DNA of 64,000 bases from JBBRHQ01 sp963840235. GTDB taxonomy: Bacteria > Actinomycetota > Thermoleophilia > Solirubrobacterales > 70-9. Below, one piece after another: positions 26,153 through 34,426 of the stretch. The stretch is taken from contig CAWIYC010000001.1 of assembly GCA_963840235.1 (NCBI GenBank), positions 1 through 64,000 of the forward strand, written 5' to 3'. How positions within the stretch are numbered: the first letter of the stretch is position 1; every line of letters starts with the position of its first letter. Made by a program: the position numbers and the translations under genes. The notes beneath the pieces are model-generated. The model was not told where the DNA came from, ran no database searches, and was given only the letters and a program-made list of their open reading frames with translations.

Positions 26153-27013
26153 ATGAAGGTTCTCGTCACGGGGGCGGGCGGGATGCTCGGCCACGACGTC
26201 GTTCTGGCGGCGGCCAACGCCGGTCACGAGGTGATCGGCTTCGGCCACATGGAGCTCGACGTGACCGACGCGGACACCGTCGCCCGCAAGATCGAGGCGG
26301 AGCGGCCCGACGTCGTCATCAACTGCGCTGCCTGGACCGACGTTGACGGGGCCGAGGACTCCGAGCCCGCGGCGATGGCCGTCAACGGGACCGCGGCGGG
26401 GAGCGTGGCCGGTGCCGCGGCGGGCGCCGGCGCCAAGCTCGTCTACGTGTCGAGCGACTACGTCTTCGACGGCGAGAAGGGCTCCCCCTATGTCGAGACC
26501 GACCAGCCGGCCCCTCTGTCCGCCTACGGTCGCACCAAGCTGGCGGGAGAGGAGGCCACCGCGGCGGCCAACGAGCAGAGCTTCGTCGTGCGCTCCTCCT
26601 GGCTCTTCGGCATCTACGGGCCGAACTTCGTCGAGACGATGCTGCGCCTCGCGTCGGATCACGGCGAGGTCCTGGTGGTGCGTGACCAGGTTGGCTCGCC
26701 CACCTACACCTGGCACCTCGCCTACGGCATCGTGCGGCTGATCGAGGGCTCCGCCTTCGGGATCCACCACATGGCGGCCGAGGGATCATGCTCCTGGTAC
26801 GACTTCGCCCGGGAGATCTTCGACCAGGCCAAGGTCGAGTGCAATGTGCTCTCCGGGACCACCGAGATGCTGGGCCGCCCGGCCCCTCGGCCGCCACTCT
26901 CCGCCCTGGCGAGCCAGCGCGAGCACGCGATCCTGCTGCCCTCATGGAGGGACGGTCTGGCCGGCTACCTGGCCCAGCGCTCGGCGGAGAGCGCAGCGGA
27001 GCCCAGGGCGTGA
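26153..27013 (+). CDS. rmlD: dTDP-4-dehydrorhamnose reductase
   Basis: 286 residues from ATG 26153, 38 bp after rmlA. MKVLVTGAGGMLGHDVVLA carries the GxxGxxG dinucleotide motif. ELDVTDADTVARKIEAERP and VVINCAAWTDVDGAE are RmlD signatures. The catalytic YxxxK is YGRTK (about residue 125) after VYVSSDYVFDG. VRSSWLFGIYGPNFVETML and VRDQVGSPTYTWHLA complete the family blocks. It reduces dTDP-4-keto-L-rhamnose to dTDP-L-rhamnose with NAD(P)H, the last pathway step. Its TGA overlaps the GTG of rmlB, so the two are translated together. Confidence 0.93.
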   Translation: MKVLVTGAGGMLGHDVVLAAANAGHEVIGFGHMELDVTDADTVARKIEAERPDVVINCAAWTDVDGAEDSEPAAMAVNGTAAGSVAGAAAGAGAKLVYVSSDYVFDGEKGSPYVETDQPAPLSAYGRTKLAGEEATAAANEQSFVVRSSWLFGIYGPNFVETMLRLASDHGEVLVVRDQVGSPTYTWHLAYGIVRLIEGSAFGIHHMAAEGSCSWYDFAREIFDQAKVECNVLSGTTEMLGRPAPRPPLSALASQREHAILLPSWRDGLAGYLAQRSAESAAEPRA

Positions 27014-28008
27014 AGCTGCTGGTCTCGGGCGGGGCCGGGTTCATCGGCTCGAACTTCGTCCACTGCCGCCTGGCAGAGCACCCGGGGGACTCCGTGCGGG
27101 TGCTGGACAAGCTCACATACGCGGGCCGCCGCGAGAACCTCCAGGGTCTGCCCGAGAGGCGCTTCGAATTCGTCGAGGGCGACATCTGCGACCGCGACTC
27201 GGTCCGCGCCGCCGTGGAGGGGTGCGACGCGATCGTCAACTTCGCGGCCGAGTCGCACGTGGACCGCTCGATCGAGAACCCGGGCGAGTTCATCACCACC
27301 GACGTCTACGGGACCTACGTCCTGCTCGAGGCCGCCCGCGATCTCGGGATCAGGCACCTGCAGATCTCGACCGACGAGGTTTACGGCTCGATCGAGGAGG
27401 GATCTTTCACCGAGACCTCGCCGCTGGATCCCTCCTCGCCCTACTCCGCCTCGAAGGCCGGCGGGGACCTGATCGTCTCCGCCTTCCAGCACACCTTCGA
27501 CGCCGACTCGCTGATCGTCCGCGCCTCGAACAACTACGGGCCCCGCCAGCACCCGGAGAAACTGATCCCGCTGGTCGTCCTCAACGCCCTTCACGGCGAC
27601 CCGATCCCCGTCTACGGCGACGGCGGGCAGGTTCGCAACTGGCTCTTCGTCGAGGACTTCGCCTCGGCCATCAGCATCGTGCTCGAGCAGGGGGAGGCGG
27701 GGGAGGCCTACAACGTCGGCGGCCCCGACGAGCTTCCCAACCTCGACGTGGTCGAGCGGATCATCTCCCTCGCCGGGGCTGAGCGCTCGCTGATCGAGTA
27801 CGTCCGCGACCGGCCCGGCCACGACCGCCGCTACTCGCTCGCCTCCGACAAGCTCGAGGGCCTCGGCTGGAGGGCGGCGGTCTCCTTCGACGAGGGAATC
27901 GAGCGGACCGTGGGCTGGTACCGCGACAACGAGGAATGGTGGGGGCCGCTGCGCTCGGGCGAGTACCGCGAGTACTACCTGCGCCAGTACGGCAAGGCCC
28001 TGGGCTGA
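27010..28008 (+). CDS. rmlB: dTDP-glucose 4,6-dehydratase
   Basis: 332 residues from GTG 27010 (GTGA overlap with rmlD). VKLLVSGGAGFIGSNFV is the Rossmann motif. NFAAESHVDRSIENPGEF is the RmlB signature. ISTDEVYGSIEEGSF supplies the catalytic Thr-Asp-Glu triad and YSASK the YxxxK pair (about residue 147). SNNYGPRQHPEKLIPLVV and YGDGGQVRNWLFVEDF follow. It dehydrates dTDP-glucose to the 4-keto-6-deoxy sugar. It ends in TGATG, so the rmlC start shares one base with its stop. Confidence 0.95.
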   Translation: MKLLVSGGAGFIGSNFVHCRLAEHPGDSVRVLDKLTYAGRRENLQGLPERRFEFVEGDICDRDSVRAAVEGCDAIVNFAAESHVDRSIENPGEFITTDVYGTYVLLEAARDLGIRHLQISTDEVYGSIEEGSFTETSPLDPSSPYSASKAGGDLIVSAFQHTFDADSLIVRASNNYGPRQHPEKLIPLVVLNALHGDPIPVYGDGGQVRNWLFVEDFASAISIVLEQGEAGEAYNVGGPDELPNLDVVERIISLAGAERSLIEYVRDRPGHDRRYSLASDKLEGLGWRAAVSFDEGIERTVGWYRDNEEWWGPLRSGEYREYYLRQYGKALG

Positions 28009-28562
28009 TGCCGCGCGTGCTCGAGACGAGGCTCGACGGCCTGGTGCTGCTCGAGCCGGAGGCCCATGGCGACCCCCGCGGCTTCCTCGTCGAGACCTAC
28101 CGGGCGGACTCCTGGGCCGAGGCGGGAATCGACCTCCCCTTCGTCCAGCACAACCACTCCCGCTCCTCCCGCGGCACCCTGCGGGGAATCCACTTCCAGA
28201 CCAGTCCCGGCCAGGCCAAGCTGGTGCGCTGCGTCAGGGGCCGGATCTTCGACGTCGCCGTGGACCTGCGGCGCGACTCCGAGACGTTCGGGGAGTGGGA
28301 GGGCTATGTCCTCGACGACAGCTCCCACCGCCAGCTCTACGTCCCGGTCGGATTCGGTCACGGCTTCTGCGTCCTCAGCGACCTGGTGGATGTCTCCTAC
28401 CTGCTCTCCAGCGTGTATGACCCGGCCACCGAGTCGGGCATCGCCTGGGACGACCCGGAGGTCGGGATCGAGTGGCCGCTGGAAGGGGCGGAGCCGCTGC
28501 TCTCCGAGCGGGACGTCTCGGCTCCGCGACTCTCGGAGGCCGCCGGCTCGCTGCCGTTCTGA
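28008..28562 (+). CDS. rmlC: dTDP-4-dehydrorhamnose 3,5-epimerase
   Basis: 184 residues; ATG 28008 shares one base with the rmlB stop. DPRGFLVETYRADSWAEAG, PFVQHNHSRSSRGTLRGIHF (catalytic His region), QAKLVRCVRGRIFDVAVDLR and YVPVGFGHGFCVLSD are the cupin-fold epimerase blocks; the second active-site residue Tyr lies in VSYLLSS. It converts the 4-keto-6-deoxyglucose nucleotide to the L-rhamno form between RmlB and RmlD. It ends 6 bp from the convergent sugar transferase of repeat copy 2, with no terminator visible between. Confidence 0.94.
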   Translation: MPRVLETRLDGLVLLEPEAHGDPRGFLVETYRADSWAEAGIDLPFVQHNHSRSSRGTLRGIHFQTSPGQAKLVRCVRGRIFDVAVDLRRDSETFGEWEGYVLDDSSHRQLYVPVGFGHGFCVLSDLVDVSYLLSSVYDPATESGIAWDDPEVGIEWPLEGAEPLLSERDVSAPRLSEAAGSLPF

Positions 28563-28568
28563 GCGTCC

Positions 28569-30200
28569 TCAGTACGCGCCGTCGCCGCGGATCATCGCCA
28601 GCGGCGTGCGCAGGAGGATCGCCAGGTCGCCGGTGATCGAGACGTTGTCGAGGTAGTCGCGCTCCAGCGCCAGGCGCTCCTCGAAGGTGAGGTCGCCGCG
28701 CCCGTAGACCTGCATCGGCCCGGTGATCCCCGGGCGCACCATCAGCCGCGCCCGCTGGCGCTCGTCATAGAGGGCAACCACCGCCTCCTCCTCGGGCCGC
28801 GGCCCGACCAGCGACATCTCGCCCCGCAGCACGTTTGCGAGCTGGGGCAGCTCGTCGAGGCTCCAGCGCCGCAGCATCCGCCCGACCCGGGTCACCCGCG
28901 GGTCGTCAGGGATCTTAAAAGCGGGCTCATCGAGAGTGGAGAGGTCGACCAGCTCGGCCAGGCGCTCCTCGGCGTCGGGCACCATGGTGCGGAACTTAAA
29001 CAGCGAGAAGGGGCGTCCCCCCCTGCCCCCGCGGCTCTGGCGGAAGAGGACGGGGCGGCCGCTGTCTGCGAGGATCAGGACCGAGATCGCCGCCAGCAGC
29101 GGCGCCAGGAGGACCAGGAGCAGCGCCGAAACGGCGACGTCGAGCCCGCGCTTGAGCATCATCGTCGAGTGCGGGGGGTCGGAGAAGCGGAAGTCGAGCA
29201 CCGGCAGCTCGGCCAGGCGGTTGAGCTCGATCCCGGGCCCCAGCAGGCCGTAGTGGCGCGGCAGGAAGGTCAGTCCCAGCCCCTCCCCCTTGCACTCCTC
29301 GATCAGCTGCTCGGCGGCCGGCTCGGTCATGTTCTCCTCGGTGACGATCACCCGCTCGACGTGGTGGGCGCGGGCGATGCGGGAGATCTCGTCGGGGCGC
29401 CCGAGCCGCGCCAGCTTGCCGGCGTCGGGCGCCTCGGTGGGCGAGAGGTAGCCGATCAGGGTCAGGTGGGTCTCGGGGTGGGTGGTGACGCGGCGGGCGA
29501 TCAGCGTCGCCCGCCCGGGCGGTCCGATGACGATCGCGGTCGCCGGCCCGACCAGCCACTTCCAGCTCGAGCGCAGCGCCCCCCGCAACAGCAGGCACCC
29601 CAGAAACGCCCCCACCCCGAGCGCGATCGCGCTCTGGGCCGAGAGCGAGCCCGCCGGGGAGATATCGAGGACGCCGTCGATGACGAGCGTCCCCAGGATG
29701 GCGGCCGAGATCAGGGCCCCGAGCTCGTCCAGGGTGCTGTGGCGGATGCGGCGGTGGTCGTTGTCATAGAGGCCGTGGAGCTTGAAGACGAGGATCCAGA
29801 GCGGGCTGGCGAGCGCCGCCCAGAACAGGGTCGCCACGTCGGTGGTCGAGGTGGCGGCGGTGGCCAGGCAGATCGCCGCGATCAGCGCCGTCCAGTCGCC
29901 CAGCGCCAGCAGCCGCCGAAAGAGCGCCCCGCGGCGCCGCGCCCCCTCGGCCCCCGGCGCCCCCAGCCCCAGAGCCCGGGCGCTTCGGCGCCGGCGTGGT
30001 GTCGGCGGCACCCCTGCCTCGCCGCCGGCGTTGGGGGGAGGGGCCGGGGCGCCCTCGGGCATGACCGGACCCTGGCCCGCGGGCCCGGCTCCGTGCGTGG
30101 GCGCGGCCTCGTGCGCGGGCGCCTTGGCCCCGGTTCCGGTGACCGGCGAGCTCGGCACCCCCCCGGCTGTTTTCGCCTCCTGTTTCACCCTGGGGAGCAT
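28569..30200 (-). CDS. Polyprenyl-phosphate sugar-1-phosphate transferase (copy 2)
   Basis: 543 residues, same start, Shine-Dalgarno and domains as the copy at 18422-20053; only PPTPRRRR differs from PPAPRRRR. All catalytic blocks are intact (FKFRTM; WSLDELPQLANVLRGEMSL; VGPRP; RPGITGPMQV), so it is not decaying. Three nucleotide differences fall in this gene, one of them changing the protein. It is transcribed leftward and converges with rmlC. A second active initiating transferase at the same locus would be redundant unless dosage or separate regulation matters. Confidence 0.9.
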   Translation of the reverse strand: MLPRVKQEAKTAGGVPSSPVTGTGAKAPAHEAAPTHGAGPAGQGPVMPEGAPAPPPNAGGEAGVPPTPRRRRSARALGLGAPGAEGARRRGALFRRLLALGDWTALIAAICLATAATSTTDVATLFWAALASPLWILVFKLHGLYDNDHRRIRHSTLDELGALISAAILGTLVIDGVLDISPAGSLSAQSAIALGVGAFLGCLLLRGALRSSWKWLVGPATAIVIGPPGRATLIARRVTTHPETHLTLIGYLSPTEAPDAGKLARLGRPDEISRIARAHHVERVIVTEENMTEPAAEQLIEECKGEGLGLTFLPRHYGLLGPGIELNRLAELPVLDFRFSDPPHSTMMLKRGLDVAVSALLLVLLAPLLAAISVLILADSGRPVLFRQSRGGRGGRPFSLFKFRTMVPDAEERLAELVDLSTLDEPAFKIPDDPRVTRVGRMLRRWSLDELPQLANVLRGEMSLVGPRPEEEAVVALYDERQRARLMVRPGITGPMQVYGRGDLTFEERLALERDYLDNVSITGDLAILLRTPLAMIRGDGAY

Positions 30201-30280
30201 CTCCTCCTAGCGTCCAACGTAACGACGTTTCCGATTTGGCGCTTGCGCTGGGCGATTGTGGCTGCTGGGGCGCCCGTGCG

Positions 30281-32317
30281 CTACCCGCTCCCGGTGTCCG
30301 CGAGCTGGGGGGCAAGCGGGTTCAGATCCCTCACCTTGGCCAGGTCGGCCCGGGCGGCGGCGGCGTTGCCCGCCTCGTGCTCGACCCTCGAGCGCAGGAA
30401 GTAGAGCTGCCAGTTGCGGTCCTCGCGCTCGATCGCCTCGCTGAAGCGCGCCTTAGCGCCGCCATAGTCGCCCCCGAGCTCGGCCAGCAGGCCGAGCTGG
30501 ACGTAGGGGGAGGCGGCCCAGGGCTCGATCGCGCGGGCGTTCTGGGCGTGGTTGACCGCGTCGGATATCTCACCCGCGGCGGCGGCCCGCTGGGAGGCCT
30601 GGATCTCGCGCTGGACCAAGAGCGGGGCGATCAGCGCCGCCGCCGAGACCCAGGCCGCCACCAGCCCCAGCGCGATCAGCCCGTAGCGCCGCCCGGAGTC
30701 GGGGATCCCCAGCTCGGTGTCCTCGGCCGCGAGCTGCTCGGAGCGCGAGCTCAGCAGGGCGCCCGCGGCCAAGAAGAAGACCGCCCCCAGCCCGGCCAGC
30801 TCCCAGAACCAGTCAAAGGCGGCGGAGACCGCGAAGGCGACCGCCAGCGCCAAGAGCACGGCGCAGCGCTCGCGCTCGGCGCCCGAGGCTCCCCGCCAGG
30901 CCATCAGCCCGATCACGCCCACCGAGCCGAACAGGCCCAGCAGCAGGAGGCCGCCCAGCGAGCCCAGCTCGGCGAAGGCCTCCAGGTAGAGCGAGTGGGC
31001 GTCGTGCACCGGCAGGCGGATCGAGCGCTGCTTCTCCCAGGTGAACTCATAAGAGCCCGCCCCCTGGCCCAGCAGCGGTCGGTCGGTGAAGTCGCGGTAG
31101 GCGACCCGCCAGAAGTCGCGCCGCCCCGAGCCCCCCAGGTCGGTGAAGTGCTTGGAGGGCTGGTTCTTGGAGAGCTGCAGGTCGTTCTCGGAGAACTTCT
31201 CCCAGGCGCGGGGGCCGAGGGTGAGCGCGGCGACGGCGACGAAGGCCACGGCGAAGACGGCGATCGCGGCCAAGAGCGTCTGGTTGCGTGAGAGCCGCAG
31301 CGCCGCCACGGTCAGCGCCCCCTCGCGGTGCTCGAGCCAGCGCAAAAGCGCGAAGCAGAGCAGGGCGGCGGCGATGGCTGCGGCGAGGATCACCAGCACC
31401 TGGTGGCCCTGCTCGGTCGCGGCGGAGCTGTTGGGGCTGTTCTCCAGCGCCGAGCGTCCCTGGACCGCGAGCACCGCCGGCACCGCCGCTCCGGCGGTGA
31501 TCAGGAGGGTCGCGGCCAGCCAGAGCCGGTCGCGCGAGAGGGCCAGCAGGGCGATCGCGCCCACCGCCAGGGCCAGCACCCCGCCGCGCGAGTAGGTGAA
31601 GTAGAGCCCCAGCAGGGCCACCGGGATCACCGCCACCGCGGCGAAGCGAAGCGCCGTGGCGCCGGCGCGGCGCGAAAGCCAAAGAAGCATGACCGCCGCC
31701 AGCGCGAACATCGTCCCGTTGGCGTTCCAGTAGCCGAGCGGGTAGGTCAGCCTTTGCCCCCACTCGGGCGGCTGGCGGATGTGCATGAGGTCGGGCAGGA
31801 GCCGGCTGGCAACCCCCAGCACGGCGATCGTCGCCAGGGCGATCGCCAGGCCCTCGGCGAAACGTTGGCGCCGCCCGCGGGTTTGAGTGATCAGGAAGGC
31901 GGCAATGAGGATTCCGAGGTAGACCAGGATGCGGTCGGCCTCGGTAACGCTTCGCTCCGTCGAGCCCGACCAAAGCGAGGAGGCAGCGCTCAGCAATGCC
32001 AGCGAGAAGAGAAGACCGCCCGCCAGATAGAGAGGGCCCGGGACCCTTGTGCGCCCGGCCGCCCCGAAGACCAGCAGCCCGACCGCCACGAGCCACACGC
32101 AAAGCCCCGCGATGTGGCGGGTCTGAAGGTCGAAGCCCCCTTCGCTCACTCCTCCCAGCGCGATCGCCAAGAGCAGCGCCACCGGCGCTACCAGGGCTCC
32201 GATCTCCGCTAACCTTTCCCGCCATGCAGGGGAACCAGAGCCATCCGCTTGCGCCTGCCCGGCGGGCTGCTGTCCTTCTCTCGGCGACTGTAGTGCTGGC
32301 ATTTGCGCTTCCGTCAT
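30281..32317 (-). CDS. O-antigen ligase/polymerase with TPR tail (copy 2)
   Basis: 678 residues, same start options as copy 1 (ATG 32317 or 32302). Copy 2 has VALLGLYFTYSRGG where copy 1 has VAMVGLYFTYSRGG, and LLALSRD where copy 1 has LLTLSRD. Four nucleotide differences are found in this gene, three of them within five bases. The periplasmic block HDAHSLYLEAFAELGSLGGL and the TPR tail are unchanged. Its 5' end again overlaps the divergent surface-protein gene. In this copy it is 81 bp upstream of a sugar transferase that ends the transcription unit. Confidence 0.87.
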   Translation of the reverse strand: MTEAQMPALQSPREGQQPAGQAQADGSGSPAWRERLAEIGALVAPVALLLAIALGGVSEGGFDLQTRHIAGLCVWLVAVGLLVFGAAGRTRVPGPLYLAGGLLFSLALLSAASSLWSGSTERSVTEADRILVYLGILIAAFLITQTRGRRQRFAEGLAIALATIAVLGVASRLLPDLMHIRQPPEWGQRLTYPLGYWNANGTMFALAAVMLLWLSRRAGATALRFAAVAVIPVALLGLYFTYSRGGVLALAVGAIALLALSRDRLWLAATLLITAGAAVPAVLAVQGRSALENSPNSSAATEQGHQVLVILAAAIAAALLCFALLRWLEHREGALTVAALRLSRNQTLLAAIAVFAVAFVAVAALTLGPRAWEKFSENDLQLSKNQPSKHFTDLGGSGRRDFWRVAYRDFTDRPLLGQGAGSYEFTWEKQRSIRLPVHDAHSLYLEAFAELGSLGGLLLLGLFGSVGVIGLMAWRGASGAERERCAVLLALAVAFAVSAAFDWFWELAGLGAVFFLAAGALLSSRSEQLAAEDTELGIPDSGRRYGLIALGLVAAWVSAAALIAPLLVQREIQASQRAAAAGEISDAVNHAQNARAIEPWAASPYVQLGLLAELGGDYGGAKARFSEAIEREDRNWQLYFLRSRVEHEAGNAAAARADLAKVRDLNPLAPQLADTGSG

Positions 32318-32799
32318 TTGCTCAAGCCGACTCGGCCGGTGTCCAGTACAAGGACGCCCTGCCGACCGCGACCGGGAAAAAGAAGCAGAAAAACGGCTCG
32401 GGTGACAACTCGAACTCCGGCTCGGGGGGGCAGGACAATGGCTCTGGCTCTTCGGGCGGATCCTCTGGTGGGGGCACTGGCTCCGGGGGGCAGGGAGGCT
32501 CGGGGTCTTCGGGCTCCTCCTCCACCGGCGCTGATTCTGGCGCATCGGCCGCCTCGGGCGGCGCCGCGGCCGGCGCCGGCGCGACCGGCGCCGCGGCCGG
32601 CAGCGACTCGCTCGGCCTCGCCAAGCCCGCCAACGCCAGCTATGAGACCTCCTCGAAGGACGGCGGCTCCTCGCCGCTGAGCATCGTGCTGATCGCGATC
32701 GCGGTCCTCGCGGCGATCTCGGCCGCGGTCGTGATCCTGCGCTCCCGCCACAAGCGCCAGCAGGGCGACGCGCTCGACCCTCCGCCCTACGCGGGGTAG
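32224..32799 (+). CDS. Gly/Ser-rich secreted, membrane-anchored surface protein (copy 2)
   Basis: 191 residues, protein identical to the copy at 22077-22652 (the one base change, AAA to AAG, is synonymous). Signal peptide, Gly/Ser/Ala stalk, single helix and basic tail are all present. TAACCT at 32210-32215 again precedes the ATG by 8 nt. Here the stop is only 5 bp upstream of a secreted glycosidase gene, which suggests co-transcription and a shared place at the cell surface. Confidence 0.8.
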   Translation: MQGNQSHPLAPARRAAVLLSATVVLAFALPSFAQADSAGVQYKDALPTATGKKKQKNGSGDNSNSGSGGQDNGSGSSGGSSGGGTGSGGQGGSGSSGSSSTGADSGASAASGGAAAGAGATGAAAGSDSLGLAKPANASYETSSKDGGSSPLSIVLIAIAVLAAISAAVVILRSRHKRQQGDALDPPPYAG

Positions 32800-32804
32800 G
32801 CAGA

Positions 32805-34028
32805 ATGAGACACGATCGAAGTCAGCTGGTGGGTCGTCTGCGCGCTTCTTCGGGGCCGGGGATGCGGTTTCGCACCCGCGCCCTGCTCGCGGCAACTCTC
32901 TCCCTCGCCCTGCTGGCGATGGTGCCGGCTGCCGCCCCGGCAAGGGTGCCGAAGCTGTTCTGGGGCGTCGTCCCGCAGGCCACCCAGCCCCTCAGCCACC
33001 TGCAGCGGGCAAGGAAGGGCGGCGTTGACAGTGAGCGAGTGGTCGTCTCCTGGCCCACGGTCCAGCCCACGGCCGGCAGTCCCCCGAACTTCTCCGGGGT
33101 GGATCAAGTGGTCGAGCGGGCATCGCGCGCCGGGTTGGAGCTGTTGCCGACGATCTACGGATCCCCCCCCTGGGTCTCGAAGCCGGAGAACACCCTGCCG
33201 GTTCGCACCGCCAAGCAGCGCAGCGCCTGGATGTCCCTGCTGAAGAGCTTCGTCAACCGCTACGGGCCCTCGGGCAGCTACTGGTCGCAGCATCCCGGAG
33301 TGCCGAGGAACCCGATCCGGGCGGTCCAGGCATGGAACGAGCAGAACTTCTTCTATTTCGTCAAACGTCCCTCGGCCTCCCAGTACGGAAAGCTGGTCAA
33401 GATCAGCCACCGGGCGATCGCCAGCGCAGACCCGAGGGTGAAATTGATCCTCGGAGGAATGTTCGGGCTCCCGGCCAACCCGCCGCCAAAGGCCTACTTC
33501 GCCTCGACCTTCCTCTCGAAGATGTACAAGTCCACCCCCGGGATCAAGGCCAGCTTCGACGGCGTGGCCCTGCATCCCTACACGCGGTCGTTCAAGTACC
33601 TGAAGCCGCAGATAGTCGCCCTGCGGGCCGTGATGAGGGCCAACCACGACGCCGGGACCGGGCTCTGGATCACCGAGCTCGGATGGGGCTCCGGCCGCGG
33701 CGGAAACTCCTTCGAGAAGGGTCCCAAGGGACAGGCACGCCAGCTCAAGGGCGCCTTCAACGTGCTTCGCAGCAACCGTCGCAAGTGGCGCATCAAGCGG
33801 GTCTACTGGTTCTCGCTCGACGACTACAGCGGCAGCTGCAACTTCTGCGACTCGACCGGGCTGTTCGGGGCCGGGTTCAAGCCGAAGCCGTCCTGGTACG
33901 CCTACACCAAGTTCAGCGGTGGCAACCCGAACGCGAGGGTCGCCGGCGAGTCCGCGGCAAGGGCCTTCGCCGGGCCCGCCGCCGATCCGCTCCCCTACGA
34001 GCACCCGGCCGCCTGGCCAGGGCGTTAG
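32805..34028 (+). CDS. Secreted glycoside hydrolase, clan GH-A (TIM barrel)
   Basis: 407 residues from ATG 32805. A basic start and the hydrophobic segment near 26-45 (ALLAATLSLALLAMVPAAA) form a signal peptide. The barrel begins FWGVVPQATQ; RVVVSWPTVQPTAG and LELLPTIYGSPPW are strand ends. AWNEQN (Glu179) is the acid/base motif and LWITELGWGS (Glu291) the nucleophile, the clan GH-A pattern of GH5/GH39-like enzymes. GVALHPYTRS lies between them. The C-terminus ends in a low-complexity linker. It may trim or remodel the glycan made by this locus. It follows the surface-protein gene of repeat copy 2 by 5 bp, so the repeat appears inserted in or at the edge of its transcription unit. Confidence 0.85.
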   Translation: MRHDRSQLVGRLRASSGPGMRFRTRALLAATLSLALLAMVPAAAPARVPKLFWGVVPQATQPLSHLQRARKGGVDSERVVVSWPTVQPTAGSPPNFSGVDQVVERASRAGLELLPTIYGSPPWVSKPENTLPVRTAKQRSAWMSLLKSFVNRYGPSGSYWSQHPGVPRNPIRAVQAWNEQNFFYFVKRPSASQYGKLVKISHRAIASADPRVKLILGGMFGLPANPPPKAYFASTFLSKMYKSTPGIKASFDGVALHPYTRSFKYLKPQIVALRAVMRANHDAGTGLWITELGWGSGRGGNSFEKGPKGQARQLKGAFNVLRSNRRKWRIKRVYWFSLDDYSGSCNFCDSTGLFGAGFKPKPSWYAYTKFSGGNPNARVAGESAARAFAGPAADPLPYEHPAAWPGR

Positions 34029-34029
34029 T

Positions 34030-34410
34030 CCGCTCCCGGGCCGCGGGCCCCGGGCGTAGCACGGCGTTCCACTGTCGGGTCTTGGTGTCGCAGGTCACCG
34101 ACCCGACGCTGAAGCTGGAGCGGAAGGTCCCGGTCGCCTGGCGCCCGGTCACCTTCCCGGTGATCTTGAGCTTGTCGCCGTCTGACTCGGTGATCGAGAT
34201 CGAGAACTTGCCCTGGCCGTTGATGGTGGCCGCCGGGATCACATAGTCCTCCTCGTCACCGACCGGCGATTGCCCGTTGCTGCAGCCCCCGGAGACCCGG
34301 TAGCTGCAGCGGATCGCCTTGGCCTTCGTCTTCGTCGCGGTGAAGCTGACGATCGCGGGGCAGGGGCGCGATCCGTAACATCGCTGGGTTGAGAATGAGC
34401 GCCAAGCCAA
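34030..34410 (-). pseudogene. Fragment of a secreted beta-rich protein
   Basis: A reading frame shows IVSFTATKTKAKAIRC, then YVIPAATINGQGKFSISITE, GDKLKITGKVTGRQATGTF and SVGSVTCDTKTRQWNAVL, a pattern of alternating strands with paired cysteines like the C-terminal domain of many small secreted actinobacterial proteins. There is no signal peptide and no good start: the frame opens at about TTG 34410, and the upstream end lies over the lhr promoter and start. No in-frame stop occurs before the glycosidase gene on the other strand. I read it as the remains of a truncated gene. Confidence 0.4.
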
Positions 34411-34426
34411 CCCCCGGATCCACCAC

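Larger units (their letters stand above)
28564..32799. repeat. 4,236-bp direct repeat, copy 2
   Basis: Matches 18417-22652 base for base apart from eight substitutions, in the same orientation. It begins 1 bp after the rmlC stop codon and ends at the TAG of the surface-protein gene, 5 bp before a glycosidase gene. Unlike copy 1, its sugar transferase is not followed by further glycosyltransferases but converges on rmlC. Confidence 0.95.

Noticed and set aside
18417..32799. Insertion sequence or transposon as cause of the 4.2-kb duplication
   Set aside because: No transposase, terminal inverted repeats or target-site duplication are visible at the four edges.
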